Positions 26,829 through 36,470 are shown, counted from the stretch's first letter. The stretch is 64,000 nt of DNA from Psychromonas marina (GCF_030161115.1 NZ_BSPQ01000002.1:480003-544002); one strand, 5' to 3'. Notes: generated from the letters alone by a model not told the origin. Numbers and translations: made by a program.

Positions 26829-27356
26829 TTAAGAAGCTGGGTTGATAGTGATTGTTGCTGGTGGCAAGGTGTAAGTCATCGGCTTCATTTCCCACTGACC
26901 CTTTGCCTCCAGTGCAACCGCTAACGCTTGTGCATCTTGACAAACGTTAGCGGGTTTACTATCTGCCCAGTAAGAAGGACCTGATGTATAACCGCACATT
27001 ACACTAAAGCGATTAGCTCCATTTTTAGTGGTGTAATCCGTCATGATCACACCGCCTTGTCCATGGGTGATTTTTAACGAGCCTTTATCTGCGACATGCA
27101 TCGCGTCACCCGGGTTCGGTTTTTCATAGGTCGTGTACATACCGGCCTCGGACATAAATTTATTATCGTACTGCGTGTACCCCTTTTTCTCTGATGGATA
27201 GGTCAGTTGATAATTTGGGTCTATATCCGCAAGACGTTGTTGGTTATTGGTTGCGCCAGGTTGATAGTCATATGCATTAGACTGGTTGTTATTTTTTGCA
27301 AAAACAGAGCCTGAAATAAGGCTGAGTAATATGGTTGCTATAATTGAATTTTTCAT
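26829..27356 (-). CDS. exported hypothetical protein
   Basis: 175 residues. The start at 27356 is chosen because GGAGTTAATT precedes it and it begins a clean signal peptide (MKNSIIATILLSLISGSVFA). The mature part is rich in Asn, Tyr and Gly, with MCGYTSGPSYW near the middle. No family recognised. It lies between the metallo-hydrolase and the histidine-rich protein genes on the same strand and may work with them in the periplasm. Confidence 0.65.
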   Translation of the reverse strand: MKNSIIATILLSLISGSVFAKNNNQSNAYDYQPGATNNQQRLADIDPNYQLTYPSEKKGYTQYDNKFMSEAGMYTTYEKPNPGDAMHVADKGSLKITHGQGGVIMTDYTTKNGANRFSVMCGYTSGPSYWADSKPANVCQDAQALAVALEAKGQWEMKPMTYTLPPATITINPAS

Positions 27357-27457
27357 AATTAACTCCAAATGTCGAGTAAACACGATTAAGTAATAAACTA
27401 AGTGCGACTCTTAAATTTTGTTAGGGGATAAGGTGCATCCCCTACATTGATACTGCG

Positions 27458-29083
27458 CTATTTTTTATCTGTTCCAGCACCTTCGCCAGGCTCTGTTGGA
27501 CGGCTCACTGATTTACGATCTAAGTTATGATGTTCACGTACTCTGTCCATATACTCCTGCTTACTGTTCATACCTTTTTTCATTGCTTCAGGCACTTGTT
27601 CTGCCGGAATAACAATATCTCTGTCCACTGGCCACTCGGTCATTAATTCAGGCATGTAACCCTCTGGGTAGTACAGTTTTGGGTCTATCTCTAAATCACG
27701 AATCTCTTGCTCTTGAATATCCTCTCGGCTATTTTTTGGCATTGGAATGCGAAAATCAGAGCCATCTGCCATATCAAATTGTGGCGCTCGTGCATTAGGG
27801 AAGTCCGGTAAAATACCTTCACGCACCCATGCATTATCTTTTGTCATGTTAACAACAATGCCATCTGGTGCTCCAAAGTGGTATGGGCCTTTCCAGTGAT
27901 GGCGAACTTCAGCCACTGTTTCTTCGTTTAAATACGGGTCAAATGTCATATGTGTTGTCATAAACAAACGAGGTTGTACTTCATTTGCGACATAACCTGC
28001 TGCATACGCTGGTGTATGGTGTGTATCAACCGTATAACGCGCTAAGAAAGGCGGTACACCTTGTATGATTGAAGAAACACCAAAGGTTTCTGTTTGCAAC
28101 TCAGTAATGAAGAGATCAGCACCTTTTGCATATTTCAAATCAAGTTCTGTCGGACGACCATCACCTGTCCAAACGACCGATAACACGCGACCATCTTCTT
28201 GCGTCCAATTCAAACGATAACCAGAAGCGCCATCTTTTGCGTGGCTGCGACGCCAATGAATCACTTCAACATTGTCTTGCTCGTAAATCACACCACCGTC
28301 ATCACGAAAATCAAATTCATGCACCACAATATCGTTACCCGAGGGGAAAACATCAAATGCATCCGTATGCCAATTAAGCATCTGTTGCATGCCTTCAACC
28401 ATGTGGCGTGTACCGTACTCAGGTGTTGCACCACTTGGACCATAGATGTTCAAAGGTTTTTCCCAACGACCATTCCATCCACCAAATTGGTATAGGTAAG
28501 GTAGCGACCCATAGTGGTCGACGTGTAAATGTGTAATGAAGATATGATCTAATTCATTCATTGCCACACCCGCCGCTACATAGTTAGCGATAGACGCTTC
28601 ACCTAAATCAAAGACGAAATTTGAACCGTTACCGAGTTCAACATAAATCGAGGTGTTTGCTTGTCCAGGGCGGATCATTGGTGATGTTCCCATAAAGGTC
28701 ACACGCATCTCATCGGGCTGTACTTCTTCAGTACGTGGGTACCAGTTTGCGCCAGACACCATGTGATCGCCGTAAGGTGCGATGCCTTCAAACATCAAAC
28801 CTTCCTTCCAACCTGTCTTAGTTTGGCTACGGTATTCGCCATTATTTACACCGCCCATCAGCACATCTAAGACCTCTTTTTCTGAAGAATATAATTTTCC
28901 CTCAGGTTGGCTTTCGATGTATTTATCTAACGTTTCACCTTCGTGATACTCAAACTTTTGCATGTTTTTAAAATCAGTTTGTGTTTGTTTAGTGTTGTAT
29001 TGCATCATCGGGTCGGATGCAAATACCGAGGAGCTAAATATAAGCGCCGTTGTGATTGTTGATAATTTTACCAATGTTGTCAT
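27458..29083 (-). CDS. periplasmic metallo-beta-lactamase-fold hydrolase
   Basis: A 541-residue enzyme with signal peptide (start at 29083, after AAGGTGGAATTT). The metal motif HLHVDH lies at about 185-190, with VWTGDGRPT and TTHMTF further on as the later metal ligands. It looks like the long MBL-fold group to which databases attach the name GntH (guanitoxin biosynthesis), but no other guanitoxin gene is visible, so I do not use that name as a function. A LysR regulator is divergently placed, which suggests inducible expression. Substrate unknown. Confidence 0.8.
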   Translation of the reverse strand: MTTLVKLSTITTALIFSSSVFASDPMMQYNTKQTQTDFKNMQKFEYHEGETLDKYIESQPEGKLYSSEKEVLDVLMGGVNNGEYRSQTKTGWKEGLMFEGIAPYGDHMVSGANWYPRTEEVQPDEMRVTFMGTSPMIRPGQANTSIYVELGNGSNFVFDLGEASIANYVAAGVAMNELDHIFITHLHVDHYGSLPYLYQFGGWNGRWEKPLNIYGPSGATPEYGTRHMVEGMQQMLNWHTDAFDVFPSGNDIVVHEFDFRDDGGVIYEQDNVEVIHWRRSHAKDGASGYRLNWTQEDGRVLSVVWTGDGRPTELDLKYAKGADLFITELQTETFGVSSIIQGVPPFLARYTVDTHHTPAYAAGYVANEVQPRLFMTTHMTFDPYLNEETVAEVRHHWKGPYHFGAPDGIVVNMTKDNAWVREGILPDFPNARAPQFDMADGSDFRIPMPKNSREDIQEQEIRDLEIDPKLYYPEGYMPELMTEWPVDRDIVIPAEQVPEAMKKGMNSKQEYMDRVREHHNLDRKSVSRPTEPGEGAGTDKK

Positions 29084-29202
29084 AAATTCCACCTTATGTG
29101 TGAGTTGACTCATTTGTGCTGCATATCTTGTTTCGATGAGGTGATTATTGATGAATTAAAGATGTAAATATATAATGTGTTTTATATGTAACACATCACA
29201 AT

Positions 29203-30120
29203 ATGAGATATGTAATGGAATTAAATCGAGTTGACCTGAACCTGTTAAAAGTATTTTTAGAAGTGTACCGCTTAAATTCAATTACCTTAGCGGCGCAAGC
29301 ACTCGAGACAACACAGCCCGCGGTGAGTGGTATTTTAAAGCGCCTGACAGAGCAATTAGGGCAGCAACTTTTTGTGCGAGAAGGGCGTGGGATTGCACCG
29401 ACTAATATCGCCGTACAATTAGCGAAAGAGATTGAGCCGTTATTTGTAGGCATTAATAATGCGTTAAATAACCTACAAGCATTCGATATTAATCATCCTC
29501 GTACTTTCAATGTTTATGTCACTGAGCCGATGATGTTGCTGTTACAGCCCTTAGTCGATGCCGATAAGAGCATGGGAGGCTGTTCGATTAATTTTCAGCT
29601 ATCTCCCTCCTCAGATGAAAAGTTATTAGATAAACTAAGCAGACAGCAAGTAGATTTGGCCATCGATTTTGGGCAGTTTAATCACCCTTCTTATAAAATA
29701 GCGTTGTTTCATCGCGACCAGCTAATAGCGACTTGCAGCAAAAATCATCCTGTTGTGCAAGGACGACTTACTTTAGATCAGTACTATGCTGTGGATCATG
29801 TGCGTTTAAAAATGCGTCGTACAGGCGTTGATGGGGTTAACGCACTAAGCAAAGTACCTCTTGAGGCGCGTAATGTAATGGCTGATTGTGATTCTATTAT
29901 GTCAGGGCTTGCTCTTGCTTCTCAAAGTAACATTGTTTGTTTATCGACAAAAAGTATGGCAGCGGTTTACGCGCCACTGTTTAACTTACAACAACTGGCA
30001 TTACCTTTTGCAACACATCCATTAGAGCATTATATGATTTGGCATAAACGTAATAATAAAAGTGAAGCGCAACAATGGTTGCGTGATAAATTATGTACTT
30101 TACTTGCGACAAAAAAATAA
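29203..30120 (+). CDS. LysR-family transcriptional regulator
   Basis: 305 residues from ATG 29203, or 301 from ATG 29215 (MELNRVDLNL), which fits LysR N-termini better. The winged helix-turn-helix spans about residues 8-66 (SITLAAQALETTQPAVSG) and a periplasmic-binding-protein-like effector domain follows. It is divergent from the metallo-hydrolase gene with about 120 bp between them, the classical arrangement for a regulator and its target. Confidence 0.88.
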   Translation: MRYVMELNRVDLNLLKVFLEVYRLNSITLAAQALETTQPAVSGILKRLTEQLGQQLFVREGRGIAPTNIAVQLAKEIEPLFVGINNALNNLQAFDINHPRTFNVYVTEPMMLLLQPLVDADKSMGGCSINFQLSPSSDEKLLDKLSRQQVDLAIDFGQFNHPSYKIALFHRDQLIATCSKNHPVVQGRLTLDQYYAVDHVRLKMRRTGVDGVNALSKVPLEARNVMADCDSIMSGLALASQSNIVCLSTKSMAAVYAPLFNLQQLALPFATHPLEHYMIWHKRNNKSEAQQWLRDKLCTLLATKK

Positions 30121-30121
30121 G

Positions 30122-30145
30122 AGAGGCCTCGTAAGGCCCCTTTAT
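30122..30145. terminator. bidirectional terminator between lysR and fadL-like gene
   Basis: AGAGGCCT-CGTA-AGGCCCCT makes an 8-bp stem with one mismatch, then TTTATAAT. It lies between the convergent stops of the LysR and FadL-type genes. Confidence 0.65.
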
Positions 30146-30149
30146 AATA

Positions 30150-31253
30150 TTAAAAGCTTAATGATCCGGTAATAAAGTGCACACGGTTATTTTCATAATA
30201 ACCGTCTGTTAACCCATGGTTAGTTATTTCAGCATTCCCCAATGATTGATACTGATAAGCTAGGCCTAAAACCATGCCGTTGCTTAATGTTTTATGACCA
30301 CCAAAACCAACTCGCCATTGCTGATCCAGTGGCAGAGCATGACCGCGGTTATTCGCGTCTAATGGACTTGAGTCAATACTTGCCCCTGTCTGTAATGTCC
30401 AATCCTGTAGTTGATAACTTAATGCTACACCAACACCATAAGTATCTTTATAATCATCCCCAAAGCGACTCCACTGTTGCCAGTTCGCATTAGCCATAAT
30501 AGCCAAATCATCGGTTAACTGGTGTTGCACACCAATTTCTACCATTTGCGGCCAGTTCAGATCAACAATACCAAAACCATCCATATCTAATTCATGTTTA
30601 GCGCCATAGTTATAAGTCATACCCAAGTGAGTAGTCTCGTTTAATTGGTACATCGCAGACAGTGCAAAGGAGGGCGCCCAATTATCATCTTTTATTTCAT
30701 GATTATTTAATCCAGAAAATTCAGATTTTACTGTGGCATATTGCGCAATTAAAGAGCCTCCAAGTGATAACTGCTCATTAACTTGATAAGCCGCCGAAGT
30801 CGTTAAATTCATAATAGCGATCATATTGCTATCAACTAAGCTCTTATTTCCCGCTCCTCCTGTCAGACCATTACTGTATTCCATGCCTAAGCCGCCTGCT
30901 GAATGTGCAGAAATCCCAACTACCCACTCTTCATTAAGACGCTGTGCATAAGAAAGGTGTGGCATAAAGAGATCTGATTCACCCTTACTCGTCGCGTCAT
31001 CATTGTCTCGTTCAAATTCATTACCGACGTTTAAATATTGAATACCAATCACTGTGCTGTTATCACTGATACCACTTAACCCGGCCGCATTAGTGATCGT
31101 TGCTGATGCGTCACGATTATTGGTTACCCCCGCAGCTCCCGCCGTTGCAACACTTTCGGCCGTCCCTATTTGTGATAAACCTAACCCTGCAGCAAAGCTA
31201 CCCGTTGAGAAAATGATACCTGCTAACGCGATGGATAAAACTGATTTTTTCAT
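30150..31253 (-). CDS. FadL/OmpP1/TodX-family outer-membrane protein
   Basis: 367 residues with a signal peptide (ends SFAAG, about residue 22). The mature N-terminus has the FadL-family hatch region (SVATAGAAGVTNNRDASATITNPAG-like, here ATITNAAGLSG), followed by alternating beta strands and a terminal aromatic FSLF-like end (ITGSLSF). The family makes 14-stranded channels for hydrophobic compounds such as long-chain fatty acids. No fatty-acid degradation gene is adjacent. Confidence 0.85.
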   Translation of the reverse strand: MKKSVLSIALAGIIFSTGSFAAGLGLSQIGTAESVATAGAAGVTNNRDASATITNAAGLSGISDNSTVIGIQYLNVGNEFERDNDDATSKGESDLFMPHLSYAQRLNEEWVVGISAHSAGGLGMEYSNGLTGGAGNKSLVDSNMIAIMNLTTSAAYQVNEQLSLGGSLIAQYATVKSEFSGLNNHEIKDDNWAPSFALSAMYQLNETTHLGMTYNYGAKHELDMDGFGIVDLNWPQMVEIGVQHQLTDDLAIMANANWQQWSRFGDDYKDTYGVGVALSYQLQDWTLQTGASIDSSPLDANNRGHALPLDQQWRVGFGGHKTLSNGMVLGLAYQYQSLGNAEITNHGLTDGYYENNRVHFITGSLSF

Positions 31254-31621
31254 TGTGACTCCATTTCTTAATATTTCACTCTGTATTGAAGAGCGATTAA
31301 ATTAATGACCCCATTAGAAATGAGTTTCTAATGACGGTTGTGAATGGAGATCATGTGCGTGACAAGGTTGTTAATACAGCCCCTTTGGCTTATAGATAGC
31401 ATCACGAATACTGATGAGTAATGTCGTTAATCATACAAAATTCGAACAGAGCAACTGTATATATACGCATAGCTAATCAGGGCTAGGTGTATCTGCAGAT
31501 AGAGTCACCATTTCATACATCGATAATTCATATGAGAGATATCTATTAAACATTATTTATTAATCGCATTACTCCTTTCATGATAGCGCCACATTAATCA
31601 ACAATATAATAAGGTGATCAC
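31254..31621. other. divergent intergenic region
   Basis: Promoters of the FadL-type gene and the 31622 gene must lie here; I see no named site. Confidence 0.4.
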
Positions 31622-32404
31622 ATGAGACTCAATAAAAAAAAGCTACTCGGGCTACTTTGTGGTTCACTAACAATTTTTCAAGTTAGCGCAGCCCAGCTTA
31701 CTTTGAAAGATGGTCGTAGCTTTGATGGAGAGATAAAAAGTCATCATAGTGATAGGGTGATATTCAATGTTGAGGGAATAGAGATGATATTTCCGACAGA
31801 AGATATTAAAAGTATTGATATGGCGCAACATCATGAGCAGTCACCATTGAGTGCTACGCAGCAAGAAAATGAGACTGTAAGTGCTCCTGAAGAAGCTTCA
31901 GTAGCACTTACAGTGGATCGCCACACGGTTAATACCGGCAGTACCTTAATGGTAAAAATCAGTAAGGGTTTTAATAGTCGACATCACAAATCAGGTCAAC
32001 GTTTTAGTGGGGTACTTGAAAGTAACTTAATGTCAGGCAATGCCATTGTCGCACCTAAAGGCAGCGAAGTTTATGGGGTACTCACAGAAGTGAAAAAAGC
32101 TGGCCGCATCGCAGGGTCTGCATCGTTAAGTTTTACATTAACGGAGCTTTCCATTGCCGGTACGCTGCATTCTATTTCCACCCATGCATTGACTGGTGAG
32201 GGAGAAAATACGGCAAAAGAAACGGCTGGAAAAACAGCACGCGCGACCGCTATTGGTGGTTTAGTAAATGGAAGTAGTGGAGCAAAGAATGGCGCTAAAG
32301 TAGGTGTAGGCGCATCGATTCTAACACAAGGCAATGATATAGAAGTGCCTGATAATTCGTTACTTGATTTTATACTTGCTTCGCCATTGATTATTGAGCA
32401 ATAG
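31622..32404 (+). CDS. exported hypothetical protein
   Basis: 260 residues with a signal peptide (ends QVSAA, about 24). An N-terminal module (LKDGRSFDGEIKSHHSDRVI) looks like a small beta domain of the kind that reads LxDG-type strands; a central linker about 75-105 is acidic and polar; the C-terminal half is beta-rich and ends with a Gly/Ala/Thr-rich stretch (about 185-240). It resembles TrbI/VirB10-like C-terminal beta barrels only in a general way (TVAPKGSEVYGVL-like strand), so I leave it unassigned. Confidence 0.6.
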   Translation: MRLNKKKLLGLLCGSLTIFQVSAAQLTLKDGRSFDGEIKSHHSDRVIFNVEGIEMIFPTEDIKSIDMAQHHEQSPLSATQQENETVSAPEEASVALTVDRHTVNTGSTLMVKISKGFNSRHHKSGQRFSGVLESNLMSGNAIVAPKGSEVYGVLTEVKKAGRIAGSASLSFTLTELSIAGTLHSISTHALTGEGENTAKETAGKTARATAIGGLVNGSSGAKNGAKVGVGASILTQGNDIEVPDNSLLDFILASPLIIEQ

Positions 32405-32831
32405 GCACATCATCAATGGCAGTAACTAGCCTCTTTTTTGCATATGGTATTGAATCTTGTATTTAGTATTTGTTGGTTAGAATAAATGACGACTTCGTTT
32501 TCTATCTCAGTGTGGAGCGCGTTGTGAGATAGGGAATGTTAGTGCGCCAATGCACTACTGCAACCTGTATTGAGAGGACTATCGTGGAGACTTAATCTGT
32601 GGGTTTACTAATATTTCACACATTCTTTTTTAGTTACCTCATTTTTCAGTCTTTGCGCCATTAATCCGTATTTTTGTTGATAATGCAGAACTCCCCTATT
32701 AATTGCCATGACTTTCATTTGATTGTTTGCTTTAATGTATTGTTTTTATGTGGACAAAGCGTATATTTTAACAAATTAAATTATTCCGCGCTTCCTTTGT
32801 TAAATGTGGAATGGTTCGGGTTAGTTACTCT
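32405..32831. other. non-coding left flank of the cassette array
   Basis: About 430 bp without a gene. If this array once had an integrase, its attI site and gene should have been here; I see no intI remnant by eye. The first recognisable cassette junction, GTTATAA, is at 32832. Confidence 0.5.
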
Positions 32832-33247
32832 GTTATAAAGTGTTCATTTAGTGTGTTGAGGTTGGTTTTGTAAGTCCAAAAATCAGCAAAGTTTTTTGCG
32901 AAGTTGGTATCACTAACTTCGTTGTAACATTACTCAAATTGGCTAGTTTTCAAAGCCTAAAAGTCGTTACTTGCTGTGTTTTGCACTTCAAGTGCGGTAG
33001 CCTGTTTGAGCGTCCAAAACCTACTTTCAGCAAGCGATTTAAAATTGGTTTTTAGCTTCGCTCGTCAACGTGCTTCGCTGAGAATTAATCTTAAATTTAA
33101 AAGGGCAGTTATATCGGAATGTACCTTTCAATTGTAGGGTTCAATGGTTGACTTTATAACAAGCAATTTAAGTCGGAACAAAAACAGTTGGCTTTGTTTC
33201 GTACCTCAACAAGTATAGCCAACTACTTTTGTCCGCTTAATATGGGC
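32832..33247 (+). other. ORF-less cassette, first copy
   Basis: Runs from the junction at 32832 to the cut site of attC 1 and has no credible reading frame. It shares most of its length with the cassette at 36060-36470, including TTACTTGCTGTGT, ACTTCAAGTGCGGTAGC and GAGAATTAATCTTAAATT blocks in the same order. Confidence 0.75.
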
Positions 33248-33254
33248 GTTATGC
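33154..33254 (+). repeat. attC site 1
   Basis: Starts TTATAAC and ends GTTATGC. The arms CGGAACAAAAACAGTTGGCT and AGCCAACTACTTTTGTCCG pair. Confidence 0.85.
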
Positions 33255-33279
33255 GCCAGTGCAAGGAGTCGTTATTTCA

Positions 33280-33858
33280 ATGATTGATTCATACTTCGAA
33301 ATCTTAAATGAGCTTAGTCACGAAGATATAATCGAAGTGTATCCGACAACATTGGATGTGAATCTTCCTGACAAAAGTGGAAATTATTTGTTAGATGAAG
33401 CTTGCTCGCTTTCTCAAATTGAAAATGTGGCATTTTTTATATCTAAAGGTGCAGATGTAAATAAACTAGATGAATTTGGGGCTACTCCAATTCTTCGCGC
33501 TGTAGATTCTGGATGTATTGAAATTGTTGCCTTATTAATCTCATCAGGAGTAGATGTCAATATACGAGATGATTGTGGGGTAACTCCTTTACTTAAAGGG
33601 GTGGAGTCTAAGCATTGTGAAATTGTTTCTTTGCTAATATCTGCTGGCGCAGATATTGAAAGAAGGGGATTTATGGATCAGACTCCTTTTTTGAAAGCTT
33701 GCAATTATGGACCACTCAAACTTATCGAACTTTTAGTTAAAAATGGCTGTAATATTCATGCTACATACAGAGACTATGGCGAGGAATATACTGCTTTTGA
33801 AAACGCACAAACAATAGAAATAAAAAAATACCTTATTGGCTTGGGGGTTGGCGCATAA
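33280..33858 (+). CDS. ankyrin-repeat protein (cassette gene)
   Basis: 192 residues from ATG 33280, which has AAGGAG 11 bp upstream (the frame is open from GTG 33259). Four ankyrin repeats are visible, with the repeat signatures GADVNKLDEFGATPILRA, GVDVNIRDDCGVTPLLKG and GADIERRGFMDQTPFLKA. No signal peptide, so probably a cytoplasmic protein-protein interaction module. It is the sole gene between attC 1 and attC 2; the last codons run into attC 2, as is common for cassettes. Confidence 0.85.
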   Translation: MIDSYFEILNELSHEDIIEVYPTTLDVNLPDKSGNYLLDEACSLSQIENVAFFISKGADVNKLDEFGATPILRAVDSGCIEIVALLISSGVDVNIRDDCGVTPLLKGVESKHCEIVSLLISAGADIERRGFMDQTPFLKACNYGPLKLIELLVKNGCNIHATYRDYGEEYTAFENAQTIEIKKYLIGLGVGA

Positions 33859-33952
33859 CAAGCGCTTTAAACGGAACAAAAACAGTTGGTTAGGTTCCGC
33901 TTCGCTCCACATTATAACCAACAATTTTTGTCCGCTTAAGCGGGCGTTAGTT
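33853..33952 (+). repeat. attC site 2
   Basis: Starts GCATAAC and ends GTTAGTT, with long paired arms around a TTCCGCTTCGCTCCAC loop. It overlaps the last codons of the ankyrin gene. Confidence 0.88.
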
Positions 33953-34304
33953 CGCCTTAAACCTTTTGCTCGTATTGAGTCTCTGAATTGTGTTTAGTGT
34001 TTCAGAGTGTTTTGCTCTGTTCGTCAATTATTGCGTTGTGGGTTTTGTGAAAGTAGGTCATTCCGTTGTTTGTGTCTAGCTGCTAATAGTCGCCAGCGGT
34101 AAAGTTTAATATCGGAGTGAATCAGAACTCGCTCCATTATCGACGATTGCAGTTTTATGCGTCATTCTGTTTTTAGTTTTTGCAAAAGAATTGCGTTGTA
34201 GGTTTATGTTTTAATGATTTATTCTGGTTTCTTCGCGGTATAAACGTTAAAGTTGCGTCATGAGTTATCATTAAATATGTGGTTGTAAAGCTGTCCAAGA
34301 CGGC
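33953..34304 (+). other. ORF-less cassette
   Basis: About 350 bp between attC 2 and attC 3; no reading frame of credible length or with a ribosome binding site on either strand. A minus-strand open frame that crosses attC 3 is not believable as a gene. Confidence 0.6.
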
Positions 34305-34404
34305 AACTAACAAGCACTTTAAACGGAACAAAAACAGTTGGCTACGTTCCGCTTCGCTCCACATTATAGCCAACCATTTTTGTCCGCTTAAGTGGGCGTT
34401 AATT
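34305..34404 (+). repeat. attC site 3
   Basis: Starts AACTAAC and ends GTTAATT. Nearly identical to attC 2 over the central 70 bp. Confidence 0.88.
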
Positions 34405-34748
34405 GGCCTTAAAATTATTTGGGATATGTTTTCAAATTTAAGTGTTTTAATACCAACTAATTGATGAAATACGCTCAAATAAGTTGTCTCGAATGTGACT
34501 TTTAATCTGCACATTCAGCCAGATTAAGGTATTTTCGCTAATAGAGTTTTGCTTTTATAAAAACCAAAAGCATAAAACTCATTAGCTTAGTTTTTAGTAA
34601 ATAGTGGCTTCATTTTTTGCCTAGTTTTCGCGCCATATTGAACGTGTAATTTTGCTAAAAAGGTGTGTAGTTTCCGTTTGGTATTTGGTTTCTCAATATC
34701 GAAATGGTCACTAGAATAATTGGTGTTTAAAGTTCTATTATCGGCATC
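34405..34748 (+). other. ORF-less cassette
   Basis: About 345 bp between attC 3 and attC 4 without a credible gene. Confidence 0.55.
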
Positions 34749-34846
34749 AATTAACAAGGCATTTAAACGGAATAAAAACAGTTGGTTATGTTTCGTGCCT
34801 CAACATTATAACCAACTATTTTTATCCGCTTAATGCGGCGTTAGAT
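34749..34846 (+). repeat. attC site 4
   Basis: Starts AATTAAC and ends GTTAGAT. Arms CGGAATAAAAACAGTTGGTTA and AACCAACTATTTTTATCCG pair, with matching changes in both arms. Confidence 0.88.
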
Positions 34847-34862
34847 TTTTCAAGGAAGATTT

Positions 34863-35999
34863 GTGAAGCTTTCACATAAACATCATTATGTACCAGAGTG
34901 GTACCAAAAAAGATTCATGTTTGAAGAGCAGAAGGCTTATTTCAGACTTGATCTCTTTCCTGAAATCATCAAAAGACCCGACGGTAAAATTATAAAAAAA
35001 GGAGAAATCCTGACTAAAGGTCCGGGAAAATTTTTTTATGAAATTGATCTATATACGACTAATTATTTTGGGCATAAAAATGATGATATCGAGCGCCACC
35101 TCTTTGGCAAAATAGATACTGAGGGAGCAGCCGCTATTTCTGCAATGGCTTCTCCTGATTGGATGCGCTTAATTCACCCTCACATATTAAAGTATTTTGA
35201 ATATTTAGATGCTCAAAGGTTAAGAACACCTAAAGGTCTAAACTGGCTCGTAAAAGAGACTAAACCAAAAAGTTACAATGATCTTTTAATGAAGATGCAG
35301 GAAGTCAGAAGGATGCATTGCACTATGTGGGCAGAAGCATCAATGGAGGTTGTGAGCGCAAATAACTCAGGTACTAAATTTATTGTAAGTGATACACCCG
35401 TAACATTTTATAACTCTGTATTTTACCCTGCCAATGCTAAATGCGTATTCCCATCTGATCCAGAAATTTACTTAAAGGGTACTAGAACAATTTTTCCCTT
35501 AGATATGAATCATTGTGCAATTTTAACAAACGTTGAGTACGCGAGAAGTCCAGGTAAGTTAAAAGCCCCTAAACCAAGAACAAACCCGCGATATTTTGAT
35601 GAAACAATCATTAACTATAGCGATATCATTAGGGAGCGGGAGTTAACTGAGCAACAAGTACTCTCGATCAACTATATTCTTAAAAAACGAGCTACTAAAT
35701 ATATTGCGGCGGCTAAGAAAGATTGGTTATTTCCTGAAAACTACCTAAAAAAAACAGATTGGAGATCACTTGACTCTGTATTTGTTTCCAATAGTACTAA
35801 GCTTTTTGGCACTAACAGAGAAACATTTATTGGCGGTAAAGATGGTAAGTTAATCGCGACTCAAGATGAATTTGGTCGTAAGCCTAAATCTAAAGAAGAA
35901 TGGTTAGAGAAAGAAAAACAAGCTAAAGCCATGCAAGAGCATGTTATGAAGTTATTAGCTAAAGAAAAATCTAACAAGTCATTTCAGCAGGACAAATAA
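34863..35999 (+). CDS. DUF4238 family protein (cassette gene)
   Basis: 378 residues from GTG 34863. The N-terminus (KHHYVPEWYQKRF) is the DUF4238 signature, HHYVPxxYLxxF. The family has no established biochemical role; members occur in variable genomic islands, and some workers have looked at them as defence candidates. A charged, lysine-rich C-terminus (about 335-378) runs into attC 5. It is by far the largest cargo gene of the array and fills its cassette. Confidence 0.82.
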   Translation: MKLSHKHHYVPEWYQKRFMFEEQKAYFRLDLFPEIIKRPDGKIIKKGEILTKGPGKFFYEIDLYTTNYFGHKNDDIERHLFGKIDTEGAAAISAMASPDWMRLIHPHILKYFEYLDAQRLRTPKGLNWLVKETKPKSYNDLLMKMQEVRRMHCTMWAEASMEVVSANNSGTKFIVSDTPVTFYNSVFYPANAKCVFPSDPEIYLKGTRTIFPLDMNHCAILTNVEYARSPGKLKAPKPRTNPRYFDETIINYSDIIRERELTEQQVLSINYILKKRATKYIAAAKKDWLFPENYLKKTDWRSLDSVFVSNSTKLFGTNRETFIGGKDGKLIATQDEFGRKPKSKEEWLEKEKQAKAMQEHVMKLLAKEKSNKSFQQDK

Positions 36000-36066
36000 C
36001 AGTTGGCTTTGCTCCTGCGTCGCTATTTTAGCCAACAATTATTTGCCTCTGAATGAGGCGTTATAA
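35969..36066 (+). repeat. attC site 5
   Basis: Starts ATCTAAC and ends GTTATAA. A variant type with arms GCAGGACAAATAACAGTTGGCT and AGCCAACAATTATTTGCCT; it overlaps the last ten codons of the DUF4238 gene. Confidence 0.8.
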
Positions 36067-36470
36067 GGCTGTTCATTTAGAATTTTAATGTGGGTTTTAT
36101 GAAGCCCGAATCAGTACTTTTTTTGCGAAGTTTGCATTAATAACTTCGTTTTAAATTTGCTAAAATTGGCTGGTTTTACAAAGCCTAAACGTCGTTACTT
36201 GCTGTGTAATTCACTTCAAGTGCGGTAGCGTGTTTGAGAGACCAAAACCGACTTTCAGTTGTCGATTTAAAATTGGTTTTTAGCGTCGCTCGTCAATACG
36301 CCTCGCTGAGAATTAATCTTAAATTGAAAAGGGTAAATCACATCGAAATGTGGTTTCCAATTGTAGGTTTCATTGTTTGACCTTATAACAAGCAATTCAA
36401 CTGGAAGAAAAACGGCGGGTCATCGCTACGCGATTTTAACCCACCATTTTTCTCCAGTTAATATGGGCGA
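36060..36470 (+). other. ORF-less cassette, second copy
   Basis: Homologous to the cassette at 32832-33247 over almost its whole length, with scattered substitutions. No credible gene. Confidence 0.75.

Noticed and set aside
27458-29083. Guanitoxin biosynthesis enzyme GntH
   Set aside because: The protein is of the general type to which this name is attached in databases, but no other guanitoxin gene is present in the window, so the pathway claim is not supported.
34173-34514. Open frame of 113 codons on the minus strand
   Set aside because: It crosses attC site 3, reads through both arms of the repeat and has no ribosome binding site. Similar frames arise in other copies of the attC.
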